From the NCBI GenBank assembly GCA_026545765.1, contig CM048840.1, positions 9,372,765 through 9,436,764 of the forward strand: DNA of 64,000 nucleotides, in the 5' to 3' direction. This document shows positions 1-9,370 of the stretch, in pieces. The notes under the pieces were generated by a model. The model was not told where the DNA came from. It made no database searches and worked only from the letters and a program-made list of their open reading frames with translations. This stretch comes from Plantago major. Lineage: Eukaryota > Streptophyta > Magnoliopsida > Lamiales > Plantaginaceae. The translations under genes were made by a program, and so were the position numbers. Position 1 is the stretch's first letter, and the number at the start of each line of letters is the position of its first letter.

Positions 1-320
1 TAAACCAATGGGAACACAAGCAATCAACAGAGTCGGAGTTGCAACGCTACCACCAGAGTTCTGATCTAGTTTGGCATTTGATCGTACAAGGAACAAACTA
101 CCAGATTAGCTCCTTTGTCAAGAATATGTTCTTCTCTTCAAACCAACATATAAAATGCAAGTGCATGACTCGACAAATCGGGAAAATTCTACCTCATTTC
201 AGCTATAAAATTAACCAGACAACCTTTTGCTCGATTCATTTCAATGAAATATATCACATTAATTAGATCCCTTCCAGCTCCACAACAATTATGATTGAAA
301 AACTCACAAAACATAATCAT
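1..320. other. Host flank left of Copia-A
   Basis: No complete gene is seen. Read on the minus strand, positions 1 to about 55 are open in one frame and are preceded by a possible AG splice acceptor, so an exon may enter from outside the window; this is weak. The rest is AT-rich and looks like intron or spacer. The last five bases (316-320, ATCAT) are the target-site duplication of Copia-A and recur at 30823-30827. Confidence 0.4.
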
Positions 321-1922
321 TGTTGGTCCAGATAACGACAAAGTAAAAGAGCAGGGGGTGAATAGTATTTTTCAAACTTTTGTCGATAAACACAATTTCT
401 CCGATATCTGTGAAGATATCCGATACTTATTTACAAAGAGCGGTAAACTTTTTGTGATAAGTGCACGTGCTCAGCAAGATATGTGTAAATACTTAGCAAG
501 ATAAATAAAACAAGTAATAAATTGCAGAAAGTAAATAACACAAGTCTTTTATAGTGGTATCTGAAGGTGGCGTAATCCTTCAACTAATCCATTTCGGACT
601 TTCTTAGACCTAGAATCCACTAAGACAGATAATTGAGGTAACCTTACAAGTATCTTCTCTCGATTCTCAAATACACTAGGTTCCCAACCAAGTGTTCCCC
701 CTGAGTTATTCCCCGGCTTTCTCAGCCAAGTACTTCCTGTACTCAGAAACCTTTTGAGCTATTCCTCAGTTTCCTAAACTAAGTACTTCATATGCTCAGT
801 AACCTTGGAGTTATTCCTTAGTTTCCCAAACTAAGTACTTCCTGTACTCCACGCCGATTAAGATGTTGGTTAAGGTAGTTTGTCAGGTGAGCTTCTTTAA
901 TAACATGTTCAGTTATGCAGATAGCTCTATGAATCAGGTATACTTAATACACTTTTCAATGTTTGGTATCTTGTTCTTCACTGACCCAAGTCTATGATAA
1001 GTGTTCAAGAGAATGAATCTCATATATGAAATCTTAATTCAACTCCTTCACAAATAACAATGATTGTTAAGAATCAGGACACTTAGAATTTTTATGCTAT
1101 TTAGAATCAAAAGCTTTGGTCGCAACAAAAAGCTTGAAGGTAAGTAGTATGCTTGAGAGAGCTTGTGTGAGTATTCAGTGTTCTTGGTGTAAGTTCTGTG
1201 TGTGTGTTCTCAAGCATTCTAAGTGTTGATATTTATAGATGAATTTGAATACCGTTTGAATAGTATCCGTTAGGCTTAAATCAAATTTAAACTATTGATA
1301 TCTGAGTATAGTACTGTTGCACGTTTGTCTTCTTCTTCAGAGACTACCGTTTTTGTTCAGACATTTCTGTCCGCGCATTTAATGCACTGTACTATACTTT
1401 GTCCTGTAGTGCCAACGGAACTATGCATGCTTTCTGAAGCTTTGCACGTCCTTTTCCAGAGACTATCACAACTCCAGATATCACTTGTTAAAAATATATT
1501 ATTTCCCGGAAACATAATCTTTATCCAAGGTATCTGAGTGTAGATATCTGTGGGCACTTTTTCCCGTTCAGAAACCTTGTATTCTCAGATATCTTTTGCA
1601 ACACTTGTTTATTGAAACACTTGTTTCTTCAAGATATCTGGACATCGGTATCTGATAACCTTTGTCTTCAGCAATCTTGTGCAGTCTTTAAACCTTCATT
1701 TTAAAGTTGAACTTCTCTTGCTGGATGCCTTCTTCTTGGTCTTCTTCAGAAAATAAAAATTACATTCAGAGACCTAACATCCTATACGAGATTTGCTAGA
1801 CTATCATACTTAGTGATTTTCCTCTTTTACAATGTTCAAGTGAACCAAGAGTACTAACCACCTTTCTGAGCTAAGATAAGTCATTAGGTTGCTGATCAAA
1901 ATCTAAACAGATATTCCTAACA
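321..1922 (-). repeat. 3' LTR of Copia-A
   Basis: This 1602-bp LTR matches 29225-30822. It begins TGTTGG and ends CTAACA. On the minus strand a TATAAATA box lies at 1230-1237. About 400 bp downstream of that box, at 701-850, are three tandem repeats of roughly 52 bp. The partner LTR lacks about 15 bp present here near 1605, and most other differences cluster near the outer end of the LTR. Confidence 0.93.
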
Positions 1923-1942
1923 AATTTTCCTCATTTTGATCA
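1923..1942 (-). promoter_or_regulatory. Polypurine tract of Copia-A
   Basis: Read on the minus strand, a purine-rich run containing ATGAGGAAAATT directly abuts the TGTTAGG start of the 3' LTR. This is the expected site of plus-strand DNA priming. The same place in Copia-C (around 50834-50850) reads AAAAAGGGGGAAATT. Confidence 0.7.
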
Positions 1943-2317
1943 GTCAACGATGACTATCTGACCTATTACAAAACTGGATGAGGAAATAATCCACCACTTA
2001 ATCATTTCTTATGATCTTTCAATTCATATAATTAAGTGCAGAAAGTAAACATCAACCAAATCACAAGGTGTGATCTTTGCTGACAAGTTATCTTTTATAG
2101 ATTGATATCTGAGAGTAGGTTCATCAGATATGTTACAAAGAGAGTTCACATATAACTTTTACAAGATAAAACAACATTTTAGCTCAGTCAGCAAGATACA
2201 AAATACATAGTAAATTAGGACAACAGGAGTAACCAAGCTCCAAGTAGACATCCTAATAAAGTAGTCTTCTACACTTCAAGTCTTCAAAGCTTCAAGTCTT
2301 CAAAGCAATTCCATGGA

Positions 2318-2827
2318 TCAATCTGTAAATTTTCTATCACCAAACCTTTTGATATCATCAGAGTAGTCATAGAGAAGAGTTCTGACAATCATCTCTGTGT
2401 CTCTGGCAAATCCACAGACTTCCTTGTAGGTTTTGGTAGGATTCTTCTTGGCAAAGTGTTTGACCCACAGATACTTTCCCCACTTCCAGGCATGCTTGAT
2501 TCTGATATCTGATAGCTTGAAGTATTCATATATGATCTTCAGATATCTGATGTCACCCTTGTATTGATTTTCAGTCAAGTAGAAGGACTCATAGGGTTCC
2601 ACAACAAGTCTTGCTCTTGTTCCTGTTCCAGTGATGTTGGGAATTCTGTGCACATCATCTGGCTTTCCATAAGGACAATCATCAGAGAGGTCCTTTTTCA
2701 TGGATTCTATTCTCTTGATTACTTCAAAATTCAACCAGGCTTTGATGTGGTTGGTGTTAATCAAGATTGGCTTGTCTTTTTCTCCATGCCATGAGCTGTT
2801 TATGGATTGGTTCTGGAAATATTTCAT
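2318..2827 (-). CDS. Third gene, conserved C-terminal domain
   Basis: This 169-residue frame, open about 150 nt further upstream, contains NTNHIKAWLNFEV, CPYGKPDDVH, ITGTGTRARL, HAWKWGKYLWVKHF and YDYSDDIKRFGDRKF. It is rich in Trp, Tyr and Lys, has no membrane segment, and I recognise no family. The Copia-C copy at 51222-51605 is about 90% identical in protein. Of about 47 base differences over 384 bases, roughly 34 are silent. This is the best-preserved part of the third gene. Confidence 0.65.
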   Translation of the reverse strand: MKYFQNQSINSSWHGEKDKPILINTNHIKAWLNFEVIKRIESMKKDLSDDCPYGKPDDVHRIPNITGTGTRARLVVEPYESFYLTENQYKGDIRYLKIIYEYFKLSDIRIKHAWKWGKYLWVKHFAKKNPTKTYKEVCGFARDTEMIVRTLLYDYSDDIKRFGDRKFTD

Positions 2828-2974
2828 TTACCAATGAGTGCTTGAGTTCCAGAATCCAGTAGCCATTCTTCTGATTAATGCACCTGTAGACAGAGGAGTC
2901 ATTGTTGGTCTTCACATACTCAATCTTGGCTTCTTCAGGCCTGAGTGGTAGTTGAAGTTTTCTTTGTTCAGCTC

Positions 2975-4351
2975 TCAGCCTGTTCCTCCTTTGTCTTGAA
3001 TTTTCCCTTGGGGATTGCTTGAAGAACCACCCTGGATTGACTTGGTATTTCCAGAGGGTGTTTTAGCTGCCAAAGGCTTTGCAGCTATGGGCTCAGATAG
3101 GCTATCAACCCTTTTTCTATTTCTGTGAAGAGGAGCTTTATCTTCATCATTCTCTTCATCATCATCATCATCATTAAGATCAATTCTTGTGAAAATTTTG
3201 CAGCCTTCTTCATTGCCCTGGGATTTGATTTGGCCTTCTTCTTCTTCTTCTTTAGAAGACTCTTCAATCCCTTTTACCATTGTTGTTTCTTCAGTTGGCT
3301 GCTGGGAAGTAGCTACTATTTGCAAAGCAGTTTGATCTGATGAGGGCTCATTTATTCTGAGTGGTGGCTGGGAAGTTTTCTTGTTTCCTCTTCCTTTCTG
3401 AGCGGCACCAACTCTAGATTTCTTCTTTCCTTCCCCCTGACCTTGAGGTCCAAATCTTTCCCCCTTAGTCATTGTTGACTGACTAAGTACCACAAAGGAT
3501 TCTGAGAGAGACTCAAAATTCCCTTGCAAGTAATTGTAGGCAGTAACCAACTTCTGAAGTTCAGCCTTGAGCTCCTGATTTTGTTTGATAAATCCATTTT
3601 CCTTATCAGTGAGCTCTACCAATGGGCCTAGTATGGCATTTGCTTTTCCAGCAGTGTAACTTGCCTCATGAAAAGCTTTTTCAGCTAATGACACATCATC
3701 GTCCCTTACCATTCCCAGATCCTTCTGAGCAAGGACCATACTGGTTGTTCTCTGAGTGATGAGTTCAGTGAATTTCTTCATTTCTGAGGGGATGGAGGCA
3801 ATTACATCTTTGTTCTGTGAAGACAAATCCTTTTTAAGATGTGCCAAAACTTGGTATCTATTCATGTATTCTTGGGAGTGGACATTTGACAGTTTGTTGA
3901 ATACTTTAGGAGCAATTAGATTCCTTTTCAGATGAGAAACCACTAAGTGTTCATTGCGGTGTTCTGCCAATGTCTTGTCTTCTTCATCATCTGAGTCATC
4001 AGCCCAGTGATCTTCATCCTCTTGCACTTCTTCATCAAGGTTTCTGAAGGCGGCAACCATCTCAGATATGGGTTTCTTGCCTTTGGAGGATGGTTTCTTT
4101 GGTGAAGATGCAGCCTTAGCATCATGCTTTTCTTCAGATACTTGTTCAGCATCTAGCTCCTTAGCAATATAATCAACAGCGTCCCGGAGCTCTTTAATCT
4201 CAGAGTAAGCTTGCATCTCTTTGCGTGTTTGTTCTTCAAGTTTATCTAGCTTGACTCTGGATTCAGCTATCTTTTCTTCCAGTTGAAGATTTAGCTGTTG
4301 TTCTTCTTCCAACAATTGTTTGAGTTGAGCAACTCTGGTTTGTGCATCCAC
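2975..4351 (-). CDS. Third gene, coiled-coil region
   Basis: This 458-residue frame starts MDAQTRVAQLKQLLEEEQQ, a clear coiled coil of about 70 residues. An acidic stretch follows (EDEDHWADDSDDEEDK, about residues 110-130), then a helical region with EYMNRYQVLAHLKKDLS and ITQRTTSMVLAQKDLG. After that come a Lys/Gln-rich part, a poly-Asp run and a Ser/Gly/Pro tail. It closes at TGA 2975. In Copia-C the same place stays open into the C-terminal domain, so this stop reflects a frameshift near 2990. It is probably an oligomerising part of the third protein. Confidence 0.6.
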   Translation of the reverse strand: MDAQTRVAQLKQLLEEEQQLNLQLEEKIAESRVKLDKLEEQTRKEMQAYSEIKELRDAVDYIAKELDAEQVSEEKHDAKAASSPKKPSSKGKKPISEMVAAFRNLDEEVQEDEDHWADDSDDEEDKTLAEHRNEHLVVSHLKRNLIAPKVFNKLSNVHSQEYMNRYQVLAHLKKDLSSQNKDVIASIPSEMKKFTELITQRTTSMVLAQKDLGMVRDDDVSLAEKAFHEASYTAGKANAILGPLVELTDKENGFIKQNQELKAELQKLVTAYNYLQGNFESLSESFVVLSQSTMTKGERFGPQGQGEGKKKSRVGAAQKGRGNKKTSQPPLRINEPSSDQTALQIVATSQQPTEETTMVKGIEESSKEEEEEGQIKSQGNEEGCKIFTRIDLNDDDDDEENDEDKAPLHRNRKRVDSLSEPIAAKPLAAKTPSGNTKSIQGGSSSNPQGKIQDKGGTG

Positions 4352-4383
4352 TATTTTCTGAGTGTTTTCCTCAGAGTGCTCAA

Positions 4384-5061
4384 CTACTTGTTCAATAGTG
4401 TCCTTTTGTTGGGAAGATGGATGGGTAGATTTCTGAGGAGATGGAGGAGGGGATTGTTGTGATGTCCTCTCAGTGTGCTTTTCAGCAGCTGAGGCATTAT
4501 TTCCCTGTGGAATCCCTCCTGTCCCTGGTGCAGGGGCATCATCATCATCCTTTTTGTCATCCTCATCCTTGTGATGGTTAGAAGGAGGATCTTCATAATT
4601 ATTCTCATCAGTCTCTTCTCTTCTTCATCTTCAGAGACCAGGTTGATCACTTCTGGAATAGTGACCGTTTGCCCATTAACTTCCTCTTGTCCAGAGGGTA
4701 TGTACTGTAGAGTCTGGGGCAAAGTAGGCTTGAATTCCATCTGCATTCTGGTCTGACCATCTGCTTGGGTGAAAGCTTGGATCAGCTTTCTGGCCACTTC
4801 CTTGACAAAATCCTTATCCATCAATGTTCCGAAAGAATATTGCTCAGTGGGGAACATTGCATGGACGTAGTTTTCCAAGTCAAGGGCTCGTGCTCTCCTG
4901 GTGTGGTGATCATTCACCTTTAAGATCTCAGATAGATCGGAGCATCGGAGCTTTTGCCATTTCTTGAAGCATTTAAGATGCTTTGGCAAAGTGTGTTCCT
5001 TGAAGAAAGGAAGCATGTCCTCTTTCTCATCAACAGGGACCTTAGTGGCACTTGTTTGAGC
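4384..5061 (-). CDS. Third gene, start of last exon
   Basis: The exon starts at 5061 after a CTTTCAG acceptor and reads AQTSATKVP in phase. It holds a conserved segment with LPFFKEHTLPKHLKCFKKWQ and a run of acidic residues around VSEDEEE. From about 4600 the frame becomes a Met/Arg-rich shadow, because a frameshift moves the true reading into the frame that gives DDKKDDDDAPAPGTGG. Copia-C keeps the matching segment at 53853 downward. Function unknown. Confidence 0.6.
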   Translation of the reverse strand, partial: AQTSATKVPVDEKEDMLPFFKEHTLPKHLKCFKKWQKLRCSDLSEILKVNDHHTRRARALDLENYVHAMFPTEQYSFGTLMDKDFVKEVARKLIQAFTQADGQTRMQMEFKPTLPQTLQYIPSGQEEVNGQTVTIPEVINLVSEDEEEKRLMRIIMKILLLTITRMRMTKRMMMMPLHQGQEGFHREIMPQLLKSTLRGHHNNPLLHLLRNLPIHLPNKRTLLNK

Positions 5062-5139
5062 CTGAAAGATAGTGTTTTGAATTAATTTCAAAACTATAGT
5101 AGATATCTGGGCTTTAGAGTAGAAAGGTATCTGAGTTAC

Positions 5140-5938
5140 CTGTGTGACAGGCTCAGATGACTTGACTACTGAGGTTCCAGGTGCCTCAGATATCTGGATA
5201 TGAGGAGGAGACTGGGAAGTCTGATTCTCAGTTATCTTTCTTTCTGCTTGAACCTGAGATTAGAAACATAACACTTAGGAAATTTTATCAAGAAAAATTT
5301 TATTGACAAATCAGATATCTGAGAGGTCAATTACCTCCACTGCCGGAGGCTCAGATACTTGTCTCTCAGAGACTTGTGCAGTCTCTGGAAGTTTTTCTTG
5401 TGATGAAGGATTTGATGCCTCATCAATTTCCATTTGTTGTGGGGATTGAGCGGGCAATTCCCCAACAACTTCTACTTCTTTTTGAACCTGTTAAGTAGAA
5501 CGTGTTAGTTTGAGAAAAATGATCAGAGATTTGCTCTTTGAAGAATATAGGTATCAGAATGAAATACCTTCTCTGCAGAAGGTTCAGATACTTGTTCCTC
5601 AGAGACCTTGGAAGTCTCTGGATTCTTCTCTGAAGAGATAGACTTTTCAGTCTCTTCATTTTTCTTCTCAGTTGGAGCCTATTAGAAACAAACACTTTAT
5701 AGTATTAGTAAAGCACATATCCGAGATGTTATATCTTAAGGAACTATCTTCTACCTGTGAGACAGGCTCCTGTTCCTTAAGTGGTGAGGCTATGGAAGCC
5801 TCCTTCTCAGATTCTGAGGCAAGCTTTCCAGCTTCCTCTGTTCTTGTGTTTCTAATTCAGCCTGTAACAAAGAAATTTCATTAAATAACAAAAATATCAC
5901 AAGTAGAGAGTTAAACCATTCAGCTACCTGAGCAATGT
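5140..5938 (-). CDS. Third gene, tandem short-exon array
   Basis: On the minus strand one exon ends at 5938, then come exons 5861-5755 (107 nt; 144 nt in Copia-C), 5678-5568 (111), 5487-5335 (153), 5253-5140 (114) and the last exon from 5061. Introns are 5937-5862, 5754-5679, 5567-5488, 5334-5254 and 5139-5062, that is 76, 76, 80, 81 and 78 nt, all GT-AG. The 111-, 153- and 114-nt exons are in phase 0. Most of the exons start with GCT or GTT and share the core ET-x-x-VSE-x-QVSEP, so they look duplicated from one exon-intron unit. The 107-nt exon appears to have lost bases. Splicing is inferred from sites and from conservation in Copia-C. Confidence 0.7.
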
Positions 5939-6105
5939 CAGGCTGATTGGTCTCTGGAACTTGTGACTTTTCCCTGCGTTGTTCTTGTTGTTCCATTTTA
6001 GCTTCTTTGTTTGAAGTTTCAGGTACTTCAGACCTTTCCTGAGTGTGCAACTCAGTTGCCTCCCCTGGTTGATCATTCTGAGCAGATGCCTCAGTTTGAT
6101 CCCTC

Positions 6106-6747
6106 TTATTGAGTTAGAACTGTTCTTTTCTGATTTTCTTGAAGGAAAGATGCTGGTATCTCATGTTGTAACTCAAGTATCATCTCAACATCATCCACTA
6201 TTGGCTGTTGTGGTTGTTGTGGTGATTCTGATCTGGATGAAGAAGGTGATGTTGTATGGGGCCTATCCAGATCTGCTTGAGACAGACTTTTGAGTGTTGA
6301 GGAAATGGTAGTATCCTCTAACACTAAGTTGCCACTCATCAGAGCATCTTTAATAAGCTGAAGTGTTACTTGCTCTGATGGTGTGTTTTGTCCAGTGACT
6401 TTGGACACAGTTGCTTCTTCAGCAACCTTTGAAACAGGTGCTTGTTTAGCAACCTGTGGTGTAGGTTCTTCTTCATAAACCTCTACACTTGTTACTTTTT
6501 CAGTAACCTTAGCCCTCTTTGATTTCTGTAGGACTTGAGAGATAAATAACTCATCATCATCATCGTCAGAGCTCTCATCAGCATTAGGAATTGATTGGTC
6601 CATAATCCTTGCGGTTTCTGCAGATAGGGCTTGGTACCTGCCACTACTCTCATTAGCAACATTGATGAGTTCATCAACAAGGCTCTCCTTAGCAGCATTG
6701 ATGAGTTCATCTGTAGTGGCGGCAGATATCTGAGAGTCGACAACCAC
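6106..6747 (-). CDS. Third gene, acidic linker segment
   Basis: This 213-residue frame opens with VVVDSQIS and is rich in Ser, Glu, Asp, Val and Lys. It contains ESSDDDDDELFISQ and a repeated K-V-x-E-x pattern. Upstream in the same frame are two basic clusters, GSKKRKTEE and KKPRTSRKK, which resemble nuclear localisation signals. The frame ends at TAA 6106-6108; Copia-C is open at the equivalent place, so this is a lesion in Copia-A. The composition suggests a disordered linker. Confidence 0.5.
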   Translation of the reverse strand: MVVDSQISAATTDELINAAKESLVDELINVANESSGRYQALSAETARIMDQSIPNADESSDDDDDELFISQVLQKSKRAKVTEKVTSVEVYEEEPTPQVAKQAPVSKVAEEATVSKVTGQNTPSEQVTLQLIKDALMSGNLVLEDTTISSTLKSLSQADLDRPHTTSPSSSRSESPQQPQQPIVDDVEMILELQHEIPASFLQENQKRTVLTQ

Positions 6748-7020
6748 AATGGGTGTGTCTTCTGATTTGCCAGCAGACTTCTTTCGTGATGTTCTGGGCT
6801 TTTTGGTCGCAACTTTTCCCTCAGATACCTCTTCAGTTTTTCGCTTCTTAGAACCTTTCTGAGATCCAGTAACTTTTTCATCATGTTCGTATACTTATAT
6901 TTGTAGAGTAGGTTACTGTTGGCTATGTCTGTCGTCTCTCTGAGCTCAATGCCAAGGCACTCCAGTAAGTAGCATATTTTCAATCCATAGCTTACTGTGG
7001 CTTTTTGGCTCAGCAAGTCC

Positions 7021-7800
7021 CTAAACGATTTTGGGCTCAAAGCCTTGAATCTTCTTCACAAACTTCATAAAGGCGTACTTTCCCCAGTTGAAAGGGTTTT
7101 CCATCCTTTTGACTTGTTGTTGCAACAAGAACATCATCATCCAGCGTTCTTGGATTATCTGGTCAGCACCTCCTTGTAGACCATCAAAGAATCTGTGAAG
7201 AATGCATGCCAACACATCCCAGTGAACCAACAGATGTCTGGTTCTGATGTCAGCAAGTTTGAAATCAGTGGGTGTATCTGGTTTTTCAAGATCACACACG
7301 TCACTGTATAGCTGCTTTACACCTTCAAGGAGATCATCATCCTTGGTGTTTATTTCAAAATCCTTTCCAAGATTTTGAAGTTCAAACAACTTACAGAAAG
7401 TTGTTAAGTCCACAAGGATTTCCTTTCCTTGGACCTTTGTTTTGATAGACACTGTTTCAGTGCCTTCAGAAACACAGGAAATAATCCTGGAGTTGTTGTA
7501 GAATTCTAACACATCTAGTGAAGAAACTCTACTGGGAGTAGCAGACAGGAAACCCTTGATTTGTGCCTTTTCAAGCATGTCAAGAATTAGCTTCCTATTG
7601 GCTTGGTTTTCAATTGCAGCCGTGAGGTATTCCTCAATCATGGCACCACCCCAAATCATCCTGTGATTTGAAGTCCAATGATCAGGATTAAAGTCTCCTA
7701 CCAACCGATTGTTTACAACTGCCAACTTTGGTGCTTGCTTTTCAGTAGTACCAGTGGTAGTAGATTGGGATTTCTGGGTAGAAGCACGTTTTGGAGCCAT
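7021..7800 (-). CDS. Third gene, N-terminal domain
   Basis: This 259-residue frame starts MAPKRAS, with a lysine- and threonine-rich tail followed by a mostly alpha-helical-looking domain. Motifs include HWTSNHRMIWGG (about residues 40-52) and a Trp/Met-rich segment QERWMMMFLLQQQ near residue 220. It ends at a frameshift; the next frame (7040 to about 6890) carries on with SFRDLLSQKATVSYGLK. Copia-B keeps a related N-terminus (APKK...) at 49104 onward, with the ATG changed to AAG. It loosely resembles the plant transposon-protein domains found in extra ORFs of LTR elements; that is inference. Function is unknown. Confidence 0.6.
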   Translation of the reverse strand: MAPKRASTQKSQSTTTGTTEKQAPKLAVVNNRLVGDFNPDHWTSNHRMIWGGAMIEEYLTAAIENQANRKLILDMLEKAQIKGFLSATPSRVSSLDVLEFYNNSRIISCVSEGTETVSIKTKVQGKEILVDLTTFCKLFELQNLGKDFEINTKDDDLLEGVKQLYSDVCDLEKPDTPTDFKLADIRTRHLLVHWDVLACILHRFFDGLQGGADQIIQERWMMMFLLQQQVKRMENPFNWGKYAFMKFVKKIQGFEPKIV

Positions 7801-7979
7801 CTCTTTATATAGTGTAAGTTTTCGAAAGTCTGTAAGAGATTAGGGTGAGAGATTAGTGATTCTTTGCAGAAAAACTAATTGAGGAACAGAGATTTGCAGA
7901 GAAGTTGAAGAAATGTTTTTGCTATTCTTGTGCAAGTCTGAATGTTGGATTAGGCGAAAGTGATTTTTTTTGCCAAAAT

Positions 7980-7981
<2 letters not shown>

Positions 7982-8025
<44 letters not shown>
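7982..8025 (-). promoter_or_regulatory. (TA)n tract, candidate third-gene promoter
   Basis: A pure TA tract of about 44 bp lies 180-220 bp upstream of the third-gene ATG. Copia-B has only a short TATATATATAG at the matching place (about 48932-48942), followed by related sequence, so the tract looks like a TATA box expanded by slippage. A second TATATAAA lies at 7804-7811, directly against the ATG and too close to drive it. Promoter activity is inference. Confidence 0.4.
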
Positions 8026-8026
<1 letters not shown>

Positions 8027-8651
8027 CAATGTAATCTCAACAGACATATACATACAAATTAATTTTGTGTGTAAGTATCTGTGTACTTTGCAGATAGGCG
8101 TGGGTAAAAGTTTGTTTGATATTAAATGCTTAGTGGGTCACGTCTGAGTTTTTACAGTCCACTATTTTACAGAGAAATAATCTCGTCCGTTAAGATCAAA
8201 CGCCCATTTCATCAAGGGTCAATATTGCTTCTTCAGCAATGATCACAATCAACAATTGTAATTGTGCCCAATTAATGAATTTTGGCGATTTGCTATCTGA
8301 ATCACATTTCTGTGTGACTTAGAACACTATTTGCATCTGAGTCTATCTCACACTCAGTATCTGTCCAAGTTTTACACAAAGATAGAAATAATACAAATTT
8401 CAAGAGAGTAGTTGATTGCAGACAGTTGTACTATTCTCTTTTGTGTTCCCCATCACTGAGTGATCTAGATATCTGAGTGCCTGTCTCAGAAATCTTCAAA
8501 TAACCATTTTACCATTTAGCCTTTAGTTTCTAGATACCCGTTCCAGATTCCTCTTTTCTGGATACTCGTTCCAGATACCTTGTTTTCTGGATACCCGTTC
8601 CAGATTCCTCTTTTCCCTCCTTTGATATCTTCTTCAGATATCTGAACTTTT
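8026..8651 (-). other. Non-coding spacer between pol and third gene
   Basis: No gene is seen. On the minus strand, just after pol, the spacer holds short repeats of a motif reading CTGGAACGGGTATCCAGAAA (about 8520-8610, three imperfect copies). Each can fold because CTGGA pairs with TCCAG. Copia-B has one clear copy near 48352. It may be a structured 3' region of the pol mRNA; that is inference. Confidence 0.4.
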
Positions 8652-9370
8652 TCAGTTCTTTGGTAGCTCCATTAGTCCAAGACTATGTCTTAAGGCTAAG
8701 AATCTACTTTCTTGTAGTGGCTTAGTGAAGATATCTGCAAGTTGGTCTTCAGTGCCAATCTTGAGTATCTCTATATTGCCTTTTTCAACATGGTCTCTAA
8801 TGAAGTGATGTCTAACATCAATGTGCTTTGTTCTTGCATGGAACTTAGGATTCTGAGTTATGGCAATAGCACTTGTGTTGTCACAGAAAATAGGAGTTTT
8901 CTCTTCATTGAGTCCATAGTCTCTGAGTTGTTGTTGTATCCACAATATTTGTGAAGCACAACACCCAACATCAATATATTCAGCCTCTGTGGTAGATGTA
9001 GCAATTGAGTTTTGTTTCTTGCTGAACCATGATATCAATCTGGCACCAAGAAATTGACAAGTTCCTGAGGTGCTTTTTCTATCAAGCAATGATCCAGCAT
9101 AGTCAGCATCTGAATAGCCAACCAAACTCAATCCACTGTCTTTTGGATACCACAATCCAACTTCTACAGTACCCTTTACATACCTTAATATTTTCATAGC
9201 AGTGTTGTAATGTGATTGCATTGGATTTGTCTGAAATCTAGCACACACTCCAACTGCATATGAATATCAGGTCTACTTGCAGGGAGGTACAGTAGAGACC
9301 CAATCAATTTCCTATACTTATGTTCTTCAACACTCTTGTCAAGTTCAGTATAGGTCATTTTGGTTCCAAT
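8652..9370 (-). pseudogene. Copia-A pol, RNase H end
   Basis: The main frame (9248-8652, 198 residues) is the Copia RNase H. It contains [38 protein letters not shown] and the tail [10 protein letters not shown], with the Asp/Glu residues of the catalytic site present. About 120 bp of pol upstream of it, to 9370, are in another frame. Pol is cut at 9371 by the Gypsy insertion and resumes at 23833. Copia-B has the same protein uninterrupted at 46732-48216, which fixes the junction after MSIG. Confidence 0.9.

Larger units (their letters stand above)
2318..7800 (-). pseudogene. Copia-A third gene, spliced, unknown function
   Basis: This gene lies between pol and the 3' LTR, in the same direction as pol. 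It starts at ATG 7800 and ends near 2318. In order it has an N-terminal folded-looking domain (7800 to about 6900), a basic stretch with KKPRTSRKK, an acidic Ser/Glu linker, five GT-AG introns around an array of short exons (5938-5061), a large last exon with an acidic segment and coiled coil, and a C-terminal domain (about 2980-2318). Frameshifts lie near 7025, 6890, 6110, 5835, 4600 and 2990. Copia-C carries the same layout. The position is that of env-like genes in Sireviruses, but I saw no signal peptide or membrane segment, so an envelope role is not supported. Confidence 0.75.

Noticed and set aside
295..504. Small plus-strand frame near the left LTR
   Set aside because: It crosses the junction of host DNA and LTR and recurs only with the LTR, so it is chance.
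2318..7800. Calling the Copia third gene a true envelope gene
   Set aside because: The position fits, but no signal peptide, transmembrane helix or glycoprotein pattern was seen; coiled coil and basic clusters suggest an intracellular protein.
7804..7811. TATATAAA next to the third-gene ATG as its promoter
   Set aside because: Only a few bases from the ATG, so transcription would start inside the ORF.
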